Under the pieces are notes generated by a model. It made no database searches, was not told where the DNA came from, and worked only from the letters and a program-made list of their open reading frames with translations. Shown in pieces: positions 1 through 13,849 of a stretch of 64,000 nt of DNA (the first letter of the stretch is position 1; every line of letters begins with the position of its first letter). The translations under genes and the position numbers were made by a program. This DNA comes from Neoarius graeffei. Lineage: Eukaryota; Chordata; Actinopteri; Siluriformes; Ariidae. The stretch covers positions 92,001 to 156,000 of the forward strand of contig NC_083583.1 of the NCBI RefSeq assembly GCF_027579695.1. Reading direction: 5' to 3'.

Positions 1-940
1 AAACATATATCTTCAATTAAAAAAAAAGAATTTGCTGTGGCTGCATGGTGGTGTAGTGGTTAGTGCTGTCGCCTCACAGCAAGATGGTCCGGGTTCAAGC
101 CCCGTGGCTGGCGAGGGCCTTTCTGTGTGGAGTTTGCATGTTCTCCCTGTGTCTGCGTGGGTTTCCTCTGGGTGCTCTGGTTTCCCCCACAGTCCAAAGA
201 CATGCAGGTTAGGTCAACTGGTGACTCTAAAGTGAGTGTGAATGGTTGTCTATGTGTCAGCCCTGTGATGACCTGGCAACTTGCCCAGGGTGTACCCTGC
301 CTTTCGCCCGTAGTCAGCTGAGATAGGTTTCAGCTTGCCTGTGACCCTGTAGAACAGAATAAAGTGGCTAGAGATAATGAGATGAGAATTTGCTGCACAA
401 GTTTTAATTTATTTTGGGTTTTCTGAAATCAACATGGGGTCAAATGTTTACATACAACACACCAAATATTTGGCTAAAATTCCCTTAGCAAGTTTCACCT
501 TGACCAGATGCTTTTGGTAGCCATCAACAAGCATCTGGCAGAATTTTGGTTGGATATTTGATCACTCTTCTTGGTATTGGTACTGGAGTTAAATTTGTGT
601 ATTTCCTGGCACAGCCCTGACTTGGTGGTTCCTGGGTTGTTCCTGACCATCCGAACCAATTTCCTCTCAGCTGAGGGGACAGTTTGGGTCTTCTTCCAGA
701 CCTTGGTAAAGTGGCTACACTTCCCAATAAGTTATACATGTCAAACAAACCCTTTTTATGTTGGCACAGAGAAGCTACCAGCTGTAGAACCAAGGATTAA
801 CCTAACCCAAACCCTGAATTAATAATCTAAGTGGGTATATGTATATTTTTAACCTTGTGTTGATTGATTTCAGAAAACTCAAAATAAATTAAAATGTTTG
901 CACAAAATTCTTGGGTGTTTTTTTTAATTCTTTATCTATC
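1..940 (-). mobile_element. Deleted Tc1/mariner-like element
   Basis: Bases 1-27 and 386-940 match the ends and part of the interior of the larger Tc1-like element at 49.6-53.5 kb. Shared stretches include the motif around TTTTCTGAAATCAACA, the run near CATCTGGCAGAATTTTGGTT, and the segment on 'ttcctgaccatc..aaccaattt' near 640. The interior is too short to encode a full transposase and has stops in all frames, so this is a non-autonomous deletion copy. The window begins inside its left terminal repeat. Orientation is inferred from the longer copy, whose transposase remains read on the minus strand. Confidence 0.6.
38..385 (+). mobile_element. tRNA-derived SINE with GAGAT tail
   Basis: It starts with a tRNA-like head: an A box in 'ggtgtagtggttagtgctgt' and a B box in 'gggttcaagcccc'. 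The body contains 'tttgcatgttctccctgtgt' and 'cccacagtccaaagacatgc', and the 3' end runs into 'gataatgagatgaga'. A perfect 10-bp target duplication, GAATTTGCTG, flanks it at 28-37 and 386-395. It is inserted in the Tc1-like copy. This is a dispersed Pol III element, not a functional tRNA gene. Confidence 0.85.
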
Positions 941-956
941 AAGCCATTGTTCAAGT

Positions 957-1530
957 AATCAAGTCAAGTCAAGTTTATTTGTATAGAGCTTTTAACAATA
1001 GACATTGTCGCAAAGCAGCTTTATAGAATTTGAATGACTTTAAACATGAGCTAATTGTATCCCTAATCTATCCCCAATGATGAAGCCTGTGGCGACGGTG
1101 GCAAGGAAAAACTCCCTCAGATGACATGAGGAAGAAACCTTGAGAGGAACCAGACTCAAAAAGGAACTCATCCTCATTTGGGTGATAACAGACAATACAA
1201 TTATAACATTAACGGTTTTAACATGAAGTCTGTTTTGTTGAAGTTATAAACTCTTCATTGATGGAAACTTGAGTGCAAAACTGTTCATGACAACTGCAGT
1301 CCTAAAGTTAGCAAGTCAGCTGTAGTCCTCAGCCATAAAAGCATTACTGTAATTGTCCAGAGCGTCTTCCAAGTGTGACTTTTAACTGTCCATATGGGGT
1401 CATCCTCCACAGGAGCCATGTGATGAGACTCCGATCAGACACAGGGCATCAGGATGGATCAGGCAGGTCTGAGGAGCAGAAGACGTCAGCATCTCGATCT
1501 CAGGATTGACATGCAACTCAGACATGTAAT
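957..1530 (-). mobile_element. L2-type LINE 3' fragment
   Basis: Reverse-complement copy of the 3' UTR and tail of the L2-type LINEs described at 9.2-27.3 kb and 43.4-48.9 kb. The tail is the TTGAC-type repeat (seen here as tcaagtcaagtcaag), followed by the AATAAAC-like end and the conserved 'ctttgcgacaatg' segment on the minus strand. It is 5'-truncated with no coding region, as expected for a dead-on-arrival LINE copy. Confidence 0.8.
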
Positions 1531-3045
1531 CCATATTTTGGTTATTTGAACTCTTAAAGAAGGGCTTGTAAGATTGTTTCTATTATTGAATACAGTTACA
1601 TTCTATTGTACTATTATATTTTAGATTAAAACAGCATTATTAAGGCTAGTGGTGTTTTGCCCATTTCGTGCTATGCTTTACATTACATTATATGCATTAC
1701 ATACATTGGATTTTTTTTCCCTTGCATATTTGGATCATATTTGTCATAGCCTAATGGATTGGCTGGCTGCCATTTGGAGAAAAAAGCACTGTCCTTTTAA
1801 ATATCTGTGACTTAACTTGGGGTGTTGACAGCATCCATTTAGGTCAATTCCCTTTTTTTTCTACCAAGACTTTAATATGGCTAATACACCTATTGACGTC
1901 ATGGCATGGGGAAATTGCTGTTTACTGTAAACTGTTCAATTAGCACACACCTCTAAAATGATATTTTATAGCTCAGTATTGTGTTGTAGTATTTCAGCAA
2001 AAAATGTGCACATATTTATATAAATTCTCATTTGGTTATATAAAATGTAGCATTATTGCCATTTTTATCCTATCTAAATGTATGCTCCTGCTGATTTAAT
2101 GAGGCATATATGTGAGATGTGTGCAGAAAGTTTGTGCATAATTATAAATTGACTGTCTGGTTTTTAGGTTCTGCTTTTCAGTAATTGAGACATGAGGGGA
2201 TACAATATCTCCTTATTAGCAGAAAGTGATGGGGTGGACAGGAGCAGGACAATAATATGAAATGAGTCACTCCTACTATGAGGGCGCAGAGGTTAATTAA
2301 CAAAGCATCTTACTGGAGTGGGGCCATTTGGACTGTGTGAAATATGGATATGAAAAGAGCACTTGGTGATGCGCCATAAGACCAGCTGAGGACAAAATAC
2401 CAGGAATCTTGGATCAGTACTTTTAATTCCTTGCAATTCATTCATGTGATATGAATAGGATTCTCAATTAATTCAAATAAAATATCTAATATGAACCATG
2501 TTCTTAAGCACATGAATAATTTCTGCAAAGCAAAGATGTCCTCAATAAATATTAAAGTAAATAAAATATGACCATAAATATCAGTCAGAAATAAACTAAA
2601 GCAAGTCAGTGTTTGTTGTGAATGTTCAAAGCCTTTAGAGATCAATTGGTTCTCTCAGGTTCTCTGTTGTACAGTCTTATAAGAAAATCAGTGGCAAGTT
2701 TTTGCTGCATGTTGGAGAACATGACACGGTTCTTCTGTTTCTGCAGTAAAACCAGAACAGCCTTAATTATGGGATTAAAAGGGCTCCATTTAACGTCATA
2801 TCAAAACTATTTTTAATGAATGTTTGGAAATGTAAAATTTACTGTTTTCTACTGACATTGTAATGCAGAAAATATAAAATATACATCTACATCTTTTTGA
2901 AGTGCCACACAAGTTTCTTAACTTTTCCTCCCCGAAGGCACTGTTATCACTGTCATCATCATCACCCTCATATTCATCACCATCATTCTCATCAGCATTT
3001 TCTACTTTGTTATTCAAACAAACAAATAAATAAATATGTGTGATG

Positions 3046-3113
<68 letters not shown>

Positions 3114-4440
3114 AGCATGTGTTCAGGCATGAAAAAGTATCAGCGGTGAAAAAATAAGTTGTTAATTATCTCCAGCTCACTAATGAGAATAAAGAGAATA
3201 ATGACAGGCTGTTCTCAGGGGTTTTGTGTGAGATGGCTGCTGTCATTTTAAAATGCTCAGATGGCCTAATAAGCCAAAATAACATGCAGTGCATTGAGCA
3301 TACTCTTGTTCCTTAGGGATAAATAGACATACACTGTTGTTGTTCCTGTGTTTTTATGTATCCAGTTATTTCTGATTTATAGTTATTTGGTCTTTGTGTT
3401 TACAAACTTCCACATGACTGCATAACTCATTCGGGAGTAAGGCTGGCATAAACCTGTCCTCCTATAAGCCAGACTTTTTGGTTGTCTAATCAGACTCCAT
3501 TCATCTTTTCATTCATTCACAACTTTACATGTTTTATAAATTCAAGCAGGAACACTTGTATTAAGATAATTTTGCAGGAAATATGAGTAAAAGGAAGTGG
3601 TGCAGTACACTGTGTGTGATAGTTGGACAGTATAATGCAAACCTTTACTTAAACAAGGCAATGAAACAATAACACAGATCTTATGTATCTAAAATACATT
3701 TTAATCTTGCTCAGATTCACAATTGTTACAATTTTGTCATTATCATTGATTGCAACTCCCTCTTTCTTCATCAGACATTCTGTACAACAGCGGCATGTAA
3801 AGTGGATTTACATCAAGGCACAAGACACGTCCATAAGTCAGGGAGGCCTTTTTCAAGGCACTGCTTTAATTTCATCCCCACAATACTGCGACGTGCAGCA
3901 GAGGAACATGGGCTACAGCGTACTGTACACATGATGTGCTCTCTGTTGACAATAAAGAATGAACAACCATTCTTATCACTCTCCCTCCATTTTTACTGGC
4001 TTGTAAAATGAGCATGACCACTTATAAATGGATGCTAAATGGAAATGTATTCTTGCTTTTTGAAACCTTTTTTCCTTTTTTTTTAAGAGAGCCAAACAAT
4101 AAAAGTTTGAGAATGGGCTGTTGGGTTTTACAGGTCAATGCAGTCAACAGGAATCCATTCAGATGATGAGTGAAATGATGTCCATTCCCAGGAATCTCAA
4201 TGCACATGTTGAATTTTTTTTTCTTTTCTCTCTTGATCATGGCACAGCAGAGAGCTGTAAATGTATAGCCTGGTGACCTGGCAAAATAGAATGACCAATT
4301 TTCAAGCAATTTAGCATAATTTTACAATAGAGTATGGTATCTTTGTCATTTCTATTGTGGGAATTTACAATCAGTGCTTGATACATTTGGAAGTTGGGGT
4401 TTGATCATTTCCAGATATAACATTTGTAATAATTAAACCA
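1531..4440. other. Unassigned flank 3' of calca
   Basis: No coding exon, RNA gene or recognisable transposon was found. It is AT-rich, with short unconvincing ORFs, a TCA-rich stretch near 2950-2990 and a long TA dinucleotide array. It lies downstream of calca, and the 3' UTR of the CGRP transcript may extend into its right end. Confidence 0.6.
3049..3110. repeat. (TA)n microsatellite
   Basis: An uninterrupted TA/AT dinucleotide run of about 60 bp. Slippage-prone, no coding content. Confidence 0.95.
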
Positions 4441-4664
4441 TGAACATTCCGCAATATAAAAAAATCTATTGATTTCTCTAACTAAATAATTTCATATATG
4501 AAAAAAACATGATACTGAGTTGAGTAATTAGCATGCTGTGATTTTTCACCATTCCACCTATATCCAGCAAATTACATGCAAGTTCAAATAGAATGCATAT
4601 AAAATAACTATCAATTTGAAAAAGGTGTAAAAGGTTTCTCACCATATTGCAATGACATTCATGT

Positions 4665-6692
<2,028 letters not shown>

Positions 6693-7231
6693 GATGCACT
6701 ATCACAAGAAATTAAGCTTTTCTGTCAAAAAAGAGACATTTTATAATTTCCTTGTCATTGTTAAATAATATTATCATTTTCTGACTTTCTTTTCCTGAAA
6801 ACGGTTCATCATTCACTTATTCCACTTCTTAACGTATATTTTCAAAACTGACCATTATAAATAACCTTGTAAATCATAGCACATTTTCTAAACGCTCTCA
6901 GGATCTGCTCCAGATTGTTAAGTCAGTGCTGAGATGTTGTGCTGGCATCTGGCTGTGAGTAAAGTATTCGAGATATTAGCCGGATTAGAGGCGCTCTTGT
7001 GGGACCCTGTGCATTAGTGTAATGAGCTGCTAGCCTACAGGAGCCTTCCAAGTCTCCTTAAAAATCCACTGAGTCTGCTTCTTTTTCTCCGCTGCTGTAT
7101 GCTCAGTAAAGCATATAAACTACCCTAGCTTTCATTTTAAGAAATAAAATGAAAGTGTTCAGTTTCAGAGTCCATTTTGAAAACATATGCACTTGTCATT
7201 TTAATGGTAGAATGAAGCCTGAATTACATAC

Positions 7232-7317
7232 CTGGTAATGTTGTAACTCGCTGGAAGTAGAAAATGGTTGATGGTTGTAAATCAAATGGTTAATTCAAGT
7301 TGACGAGATTTAGAGTC
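7232..7317 (-). other. calca: calca exon 1, 5' untranslated
   Basis: The donor 'ccag|gtatgtaatt' lies at 7232/7231 on the minus strand. The upper limit is estimated from the TATA box at 7346-7351, which puts the start site near 7315-7320. No ATG in this segment opens a long frame, consistent with the untranslated first exon known for calcitonin genes. The exact start site is inference. Confidence 0.6.
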
Positions 7318-7345
7318 TGTTGCATTCAGCTGCAAGACGGCTGCC

Positions 7346-7351
7346 TATATA
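7346..7351 (-). promoter_or_regulatory. calca TATA box
   Basis: TATATA in the context gtgggTATATAggc on the minus strand, about 30 bp before the inferred start of exon 1. Confidence 0.65.
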
Positions 7352-7405
7352 CCCACCATTAGGGTCCCACTATTGACAATGTGGGTGTTTAATGATATTC
7401 CAACA

Positions 7406-7499
7406 GCCAATCAGAGACCATCCTGATTCAGGATATAGCCAATCCTGTGACACTTCATTCTGGAAAGTGATAAAGGGAATGGCGCATACAATGACGTCA
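7406..7499 (-). promoter_or_regulatory. calca upstream sites: CCAAT pair and CRE
   Basis: Two GCCAAT motifs on the plus strand (7406-7411 and 7438-7443), inverted relative to the gene, and a perfect palindromic cAMP response element TGACGTCA at 7492-7499, about 175 bp above the inferred start. A CRE in the promoter is known for mammalian CALCA. Use of these sites here is inference. Confidence 0.5.
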
Positions 7500-7502
7500 T
7501 TC

Positions 7503-9224
7503 TTTGGTCACAAATTGCCCCATTCACAAAAATTCACCAGTGATCAGCAATGTTCTACTTCACTGGACATTATTAAAAAGAATATATAATCTGTTCTTCT
7601 CAATATAATCAGTATGCCAAAAATAGGTTTATTGTTTTCTTTTATCAAACAATATGTTCTTCTAAAACAAAGTATATATTTTTTTCCTGTTGTCTTGCTG
7701 TTATTCCTGCATTGTGCTTCCTCAGAACTCAGTCATGCCGAAGAGTCTAAGGATTTGTAATGATGAAAAACTGTGGGAAATTGTTCATTTTTTCACCATT
7801 TCCAAAAATATTAATTTTACAATTGGCTTATTGGTTGAGGGTATAATTAATAATGTCATTTTGTGTGTGCAAATCTTTCAGTTTTTAGTTTCAATTCCTA
7901 ACTTTTAAGAATGTCTATTTAACCCTAATCTATCATTAATTATATTATATAGAAACAACTAAGTAAATGTTTGCATTGTGATAACGCAAAAGCTGCAGGA
8001 ACAATCCCCTATAACAATGTGTGCAATCAATCCGTGTTCTTCCATTCCTTATTTGTGATGTGAATCTTAGTGGAAATCAAAGATAAGTTTGACATTAATG
8101 AGCATCATTTCTTGTATCTGGTTAAAACAACAGTTTTCCTTTGAGCATCATCCAACTCTCCTATTCATTATTGGCTAAGACTTCATAAAGCATCATCACA
8201 GACAGACTGCGTTTGCATCACATAGAAACTCCATTAGCACAGGCAAGCCTTTTAGTGCTATCAAACTTTGAGTGGCACTGATGACCAAAGACGTAAATCA
8301 GTGAGATATGTCAGCAGTGGAGACTCTGTCTAAGCCTAGTTACAAACACAAAGCTGTGTTCTCTTCAGTCTAATGAATCACCCAAAGTGCACTAAGGCGT
8401 AGTGTGTCCATAGATCACTGCCAGAAGTTTCCATCTCCTGCATCAAACTTTTTGAGTCAATATGGTAACCTTTCCAATCCAACCATGTCATGGAGTGCCC
8501 ACCCTTGTGTAAATTATTTAAAGTGACAGATAGTCATTTGTGAGCCGAAGGTGATATCCTGGATTCATTATTTCTCCACATCAGAGTTTTCCACAGTCAT
8601 GGAATGTCTGATATTAGATGATGAGGGGGAAAATATGTCCATATTTTTCTGATGGACTAAAATTAATAATATTTCACCAAAATACAATTAAATATCTTTA
8701 AATTTACAGGTCTGCATCAGTCACATAAATGGACTGTTTGAGCACCTGTAGGCTGGAAAGAACTGGAAATAAACTTAATGCTGAAAAGGCTTTAAGAGGG
8801 AAAGAGGAAAGCAAACACAATTCATAACCCTCAATGAGACAGAGCCCTGCATTAAGAGAAGAAGAGAGCTTGCACAGTCCATCTTCAAACATTAAGGAAA
8901 TGAGATTTAATCACTGAATGTTGGCCATCAATCAGTGAGCACATACTGGAGGCTTTCCAACCTCATCTGTGTGCTTAACTGATCACATGGCCTCCTTTTA
9001 CATAGGGACCATTAAACACCAATGGATGAAGTGTCTGGCCATGATATGTTTGTTCATTGTAAATAGGTGAGCAAAAATTGCTGATTAGGATATTTAGGAC
9101 TCTTTATATCCATTAAAATCCATTACATGTTTTTTGTTTTGTTTTGTTTTGTTTTGTTTAAGCATTAGTTCAAAAATAAACAGATTTTCATATTTTGGTA
9201 TGTCACTTTATTTACTTAAAACCT
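7503..9224. other. Unassigned flank 5' of calca
   Basis: AT-rich sequence without a recognisable exon or transposon. A short (GTTTT)n run sits at about 9131-9160, just before the L2-type LINE begins. Distal calca regulatory DNA could lie here, but nothing in the sequence proves it. Confidence 0.5.
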
Positions 9225-10354
9225 CCAGATATACAGTATAATACTCCCCTAAAAGAAACTGAATTACTTTCATTAATATCGGCATCAAAAGCCTCAACTT
9301 GTGTACTAGATCCCTTACCTACACGTCTATTCAAACAGATAATACCTGAAGTAATTGAACCACTTCTAAAAATAATAAATTCTTCTCTTACGATTGGCTA
9401 TGCACCCAAATCCTTTAAACTAGCAGTTATCAAACCCCTGATTAAAAAACCTGACCTTGATCCCTGTCAGCTGTCCAATTATCGGCCAATATCAAACCTC
9501 CCCTTTATCTCCAAGATCCTTGAAAAAGCTGTGGCACAGCAGTTATACTCATATTTACATAGGAATAACATCCATTAAATGTATCAGTCAGGATTTAGAC
9601 CTCATCGTAGCACAGAGACAGCTCTGGTTAAAGTAGTAAACGACCTACTGTTGGCTTCTGACCAGGGCTGTGTCTCGCTGCTTGTGTTGCTTGACCTTAG
9701 TGCAGCATTTGATACCACTGATCATTCCATTCTTCTGGATAGACTAGAAAATGTTGTGGGAGTTAAGGGAACGGCCCTCTCCTGGCTCAGGTCTTATTTA
9801 ACTGATCGCTATCAGTATGTTGATATAAATAGTGATATTTCTAGATGTACTGAGGTAAAATTTGGTGTTCCACAAGGTTCTGTCTTAGGCCCACTGCTTT
9901 TTTAGATTAGGGATAAAATTAGCTCATGTTTTAAGCCGTTCAAATTCTGTAAAGCTGCTTTGCGACAATGTTTATTGTTAAAAGCGCTATACAAATAAAC
10001 TTGACTTTTTCTTTATATATGTTCCCTCTGGGTGATATTATTCATAAACATTGTATTAGTTTCCACTGTTATGCTGACACACAGTTGTATGTTTCTGCAA
10101 AACCTGATGAGAGACACCAGCTTAATAGAATTGAGGAATGTGTAAAGGACATTAGACACTGGATGCTTATTAATTTCCTTCTGCTTAACTCTGACAAGAC
10201 TGAAGTACTTGTACTCGGACCACATGCAGCTAGAAGTAAGTTTTCTGATTACACAGTAACTCTGGATGGCCTTTCTGTTTCTTCATGTGCAGCAGTAAAA
10301 GACCTCAGAGTGATTATTGACCCCAGTCTTTCATTCAAAACTCACATTGATAAC
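9225..10354 (+). pseudogene. L2-type LINE reverse transcriptase, N-terminal part
   Basis: Frames opening near 9195, 9579 and 9968 spell RT fingers and palm: [59 protein letters not shown] and [17 protein letters not shown] separates the first two frames near 9576. The L2 3' tail insertion at about 9904 ends the next piece. After it, frame resumes with 'FHCYAD-TQLYVSAKP', where the YADD active-site motif has lost one aspartate codon (gctgac against gctgatgac in copy B). The Gmr1 insertion at 10355 cuts off the rest. Not functional. Confidence 0.88.
9904..10006 (+). mobile_element. Inserted LINE 3' tail (about 0.1 kb)
   Basis: About 100 bp identical in type to the extreme 3' end of the L2-type LINE ('attagctcatgttttaagcc', 'ctttgcgacaatg', 'acaaataaacttgact'). 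It interrupts the RT frame just after [10 protein letters not shown]; copy B has no such insert at the homologous site (near 44750). A severely 5'-truncated LINE insertion, or a SINE sharing that tail. Confidence 0.8.
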
Positions 10355-10668
10355 TGTAACAGTTCTCACAAAGGGTGGAGCACAGAGGACGGCAGGACAG
10401 AGATCAGGTTTGTAAATACGGCTTTTTATTGCCACACTTTTCAGTGAACAATTTTCAAATGCAGACACCCACACACACACAACCGGCGTCTGGTTCAGGG
10501 ATGAGCTCCTCTGCTCTCTGCTCTCCCTCCTTAAATAGGGCGCAGTCACTGGGAAGACACACACAAACACAGGTTAACTGACAACAGGTGTAGTGATTCT
10601 GCCACTTACCTTCCCTGACTCCGCCCTCCTGTCACAGACTGGCGCTTGGCCACACCCCCGCTGCCACA
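10355..10668 (-). repeat. Gmr1 copy 1, 3' LTR
   Basis: 314 bp, starting TGTAACAG and ending CTGCCACA on the plus strand. On the minus strand it has a TATA-like CCTATTTAAGG and an AATAAA signal in GGCAATAAAAAGCC, the order expected for an LTR in that orientation. A purine-rich tract lies just inside it on the minus strand (gggcggtggaggta). Confidence 0.9.
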
Positions 10669-10831
10669 TACCTCCACCGCCCGACTCAGGCCGGGCGGCC
10701 GTCCGTCCTGCAGCTGACTCCCCCCCCCCTTGACGGGACAGGAAGTCCGCCACGACCATCTGCGCCCCCGGCCTGTGGACCACCTTGAAATTAAAGGGTT
10801 GGAGTGCCAGATACCAACGGGTGATCTGCGC
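10669..10831 (-). pseudogene. Gmr1 copy 1, end of RNase H / pol C terminus
   Basis: The minus-strand reading includes VVHRPGAQMVVADFLSRQ, the end of the RNase H and connection region, matching the same stretch of copy 2 at 37.1 kb. It continues 19250-19782 but is separated from it by the BEL insertion. The sequence 'ccagataccaacgggtgatc' ending at 10826 is found uninterrupted in copy 2. Confidence 0.85.
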
Positions 10832-12232
10832 TGTAAGTGCCAGTATTAGTATAACAGTAATGGTATTAGAAATGTGTTTCCACTAGGTACCTGTAGGTGG
10901 CAGTAGTCATTGAGACTTGGTTAATTACTGTGTGTTAGAAAGTCATGAGCAATAGAGATCTTGCAGTCACGTGACCGGAAAGTACACAACCACCATCTTG
11001 TCAGTCAAAAACACCGCTGAATACTGCTGCACTCGTGTGCAGAATGGATCAATTTCAACCGACGGACTACACGGCTCATTTTTCTAATGAACAGATAACT
11101 AGATATATGTCTAAAATAAACGATCTACAGATTAGTGACCCTTATGGCTTACCGGACGGAGTTTTCACGACCGGATTTTGAACTGCCAGCGGAATACCCG
11201 GACGTGTATAATTACCTCATTAACTTTCCCTCGCTGTTCAGTGGTGAAGCACTGCATGCTTATAAATCTCTGGACAGTTATCTTTACAGAAATTCAGGAT
11301 TTGTCAGCAACTCAGATGTGGCATCTTGTAAACAAGAATCCTCATTGGACGGGTAAGTCACTTAAGTATTGAGTATAGCACTGACCAGCCGATTATAGAA
11401 TAGAATAAGGTAATTCCAGCTGTAATTCCAAATCGTCCATCTTGTTTACATGGATCTGGCGTTGGAGAGGTAGAGGCTTGGCAGTGGAGATTTGAGTAGA
11501 TGTTTTCTGAGCTTAGTCAACAGGCCGGCTCTGCAGCCTCGCTTTTGCTTCCGCTCCCGGCACCGCCTCCTTCGCTTTGCTTCCGATAACAGTCCATGGA
11601 GACCCCGCTGGTCTCGCTATCTCGTCCGGAATTTTTTTTTTTTCTCGTCTGGAATGTTGTGCATGCGATGGAAATCGCTACAAACCGTCATTTTCTGCTG
11701 GAAACCAATGTCCAGTAAGTCCATATGGTTGTAGTGGATATTGAAGTCCAGTACAGACGAACAACACGCAAAAATACACACAAAAAACATAAAAAACGTG
11801 CACAGGTAGGGAGAGCTTGTAGCTGCAGCCGTTGTAGTAGAATTGTATATAGTAGGGTTTTACAGAAGAAAAGGTAGAAGTAAAAGCAGAAGTAGAACCA
11901 GAAGTAGAAGTAGAAGGTGGAATATGGCGTTTGACCGACAAGATGGCGTCTGTCACAATCTGGATCGGCTGTGACGTCACATGCAAGTGCTCCATAGGCA
12001 TGATCAGGAGACAAAACCATTCGGGTTTTGGTCATGGAGTCTCACCTTTTCTGACCGCAGTTTTAGGACTTAGGATGTAAAAATATGAAGATAAGGAAAT
12101 AGTTTTTCAGTTTTTAAGCATTTTAATCGTTTTTGTTAATTTTTGTTGTGCCTTTTTGGAGAAATAATTTTTTTTGGCTTGAAAATCCTAAAACACGAGT
12201 TGGAATGTGACTCAAAACCGAGTGGATCTACA
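10832..12232 (+). repeat. BEL 5' LTR (with insertion)
   Basis: The pieces 10832-10955 and 11998-12232 together match the 359-bp 3' LTR almost base for base (for example 'gggttttggtcatggagtct'). The intervening 1042 bp is absent from the 3' LTR, so it arrived after the BEL element integrated. Confidence 0.92.
10956..11997 (+). mobile_element. DNA transposon, ISL2EU/YqaJ type, deleted
   Basis: A 1.04-kb insertion in the BEL 5' LTR. The ends are imperfect inverted repeats: AGATCTTGCAGTCACGTGAC at left; at right the reverse complement reads ggAGCACTTGCATGTGACGT. ATAG appears on both sides and may be the target duplication. The frame 11135-11356 contains ELPAEYPDVYNYLINF followed by a HAYKSLDSY stretch. 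I recognise this as the N-terminal part of the YqaJ-containing ORF of ISL2EU-like (Harbinger-related) fish transposons. The rest of the ORF is missing, so the copy is non-autonomous. The superfamily name is inference from that protein resemblance. Confidence 0.6.
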
Positions 12233-12532
12233 AATAGTCAGAAAAGAGCTCCAAATGGATAAAGAAAACCCTGTGGATGTCCTGAAGAGTGGATTCAGTC
12301 ATCTACATGCAAGTATTGACCTCAAGTTTGGAATTTTGTCGAAGGAACAAGTAAGAAATGTGTCCGGCTTTGCTAATGGAGTTAGCCAATGACTCAGCTA
12401 AATTTTCATATTACTGCTGTCTGCTAATGCTAGTTCTGCTGAATATGGAAGCCTGGCTTATGGAAAATAACCACATATAACGATTATTGGAATTGTGTCT
12501 GTGGAAAATAGGAACATTTTAGAGGATTTAAA

Positions 12533-13819
12533 ATGTATGAACAAAGTGATGCTGCTGTTTGTCCTAAGAGGACATTAAAGCTGACTGCTAAAGGCATTGA
12601 ACAAAAGCTTAGCATGACATTGGCAGATAGGAAATCCAAGTTTGCACACCTCAGTCGAATAATGAAGGAGATTGATATCCTAATGGAAGATGAAAATAAT
12701 GCTGATAGAGTGTCCCAGAAATTATCAACAGAGTTTACACAAGTGCACATGGATTTTTGCAGCCTGAATAAAACAGCAAAAGAATATATGTCTGAACAGG
12801 ATATGATTAAAGATCAGAAAACCTGGTATGAATCTAGGACCAAACATCTTAACAGTTTTGTGGAGGATGTTGAGAACTGGTTACAAAGAGCTGCTGAGCA
12901 AGCTAAAGAAGCAAGACAGTATGATGCTGAAGTGAGCCCTGCAGATAGTGCTTCGATGGTCAGTTTATCACATAAGTTGGGGAATGCTCCTCGCAGCAGA
13001 GCAGGTTCAGTTGTGTCTTCAACTACCTCATCTACAAGGCTTAAGTATGAGGCTGAAAGAGCAGCTTTGATTGCACAGGCTAGTGCATTGAAACAAAAAC
13101 AAGAAATTGACAGAGAATTGGCTCAGTTGCAAGCAAAGAAAGAGGAGCTTGAACTGCAAACAGCTATTGCTGCAGCAAGTGCGAAGATTGAAGTGCTTAG
13201 TTTGCATGAGTCTGAAGTGCAAGAACAAGTAAAGGCACCTGAGGTAAGGAATTTGCATGCTGAAGCAGCATTCTCGGAAGATGAAGAGGAAGGTGAGGAA
13301 GATGTGGCTTTTCCTGTACTACTGCCAACAAGGCAGTCTTCACAACCAAGGCCACATTACTCTACAAGTAGAATGCAAAATGCACACAGCAATGTTTCAT
13401 CTCCTTCACGCTCACGTGCTGACAGTGCTCATGTTGGTGGAAGACAACGTGACGACATGCAGATTAAAGACCTGCTCGATGTTATGAAGCATCAGAATGA
13501 TATCACCGAGCTGCTTGTGAAACAACAAAGGTTGTCATCCTTACCATCAGTGGACATTCCTGTTTTTAGTGGTGACCCAACTGAATACAGATTTTTCACT
13601 AAAGCCTTTGAGCATGGAATTGAAGACAGAACCCCCAGTAGTAAAGACCATCTATACTTTCTGGAGCAGTACACAAGCGGTCAACCCAAAGTGCTTGTAC
13701 GAAGTTGTCAGCATATGCATCCTGTCTTAGGGTACAAAGAGGCCAAAAGGCTATTGCACCAGCATTATGGTAACGAATACACCATTGCTATGACATATGT
13801 GGAGAAGGCTTTGAAGTGA
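12533..13819 (+). pseudogene. BEL/Pao gag-like N-terminal region
   Basis: A 428-residue frame. Residues about 30-120 are helical and charged. Residues about 165-230 form a coiled coil rich in Ala, Glu, Gln and Lys. A region around SLPSVDIPVFSGDPTEYRFF matches the DUF1759 type found in Pao gag proteins. The frame ends at TGA 13817-13819 although homology continues in the same frame as the next segment, so this is a premature stop within one polyprotein. It would form the capsid if intact. Confidence 0.88.
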
Positions 13820-13849
13820 CCTGTCTTAAAATCAGAAGACATAGCATCT

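Noticed and set aside
38-110. tRNA-like A and B boxes as a tRNA gene
   Set aside because: The tRNA-like part is fused to a conserved body and tail, repeated at six or more sites with target duplications, so it is a SINE.
3683-4011. Two overlapping short frames between 3.68 and 4.01 kb as an exon
   Set aside because: No recognisable family, no splice context, low-complexity neighbours.
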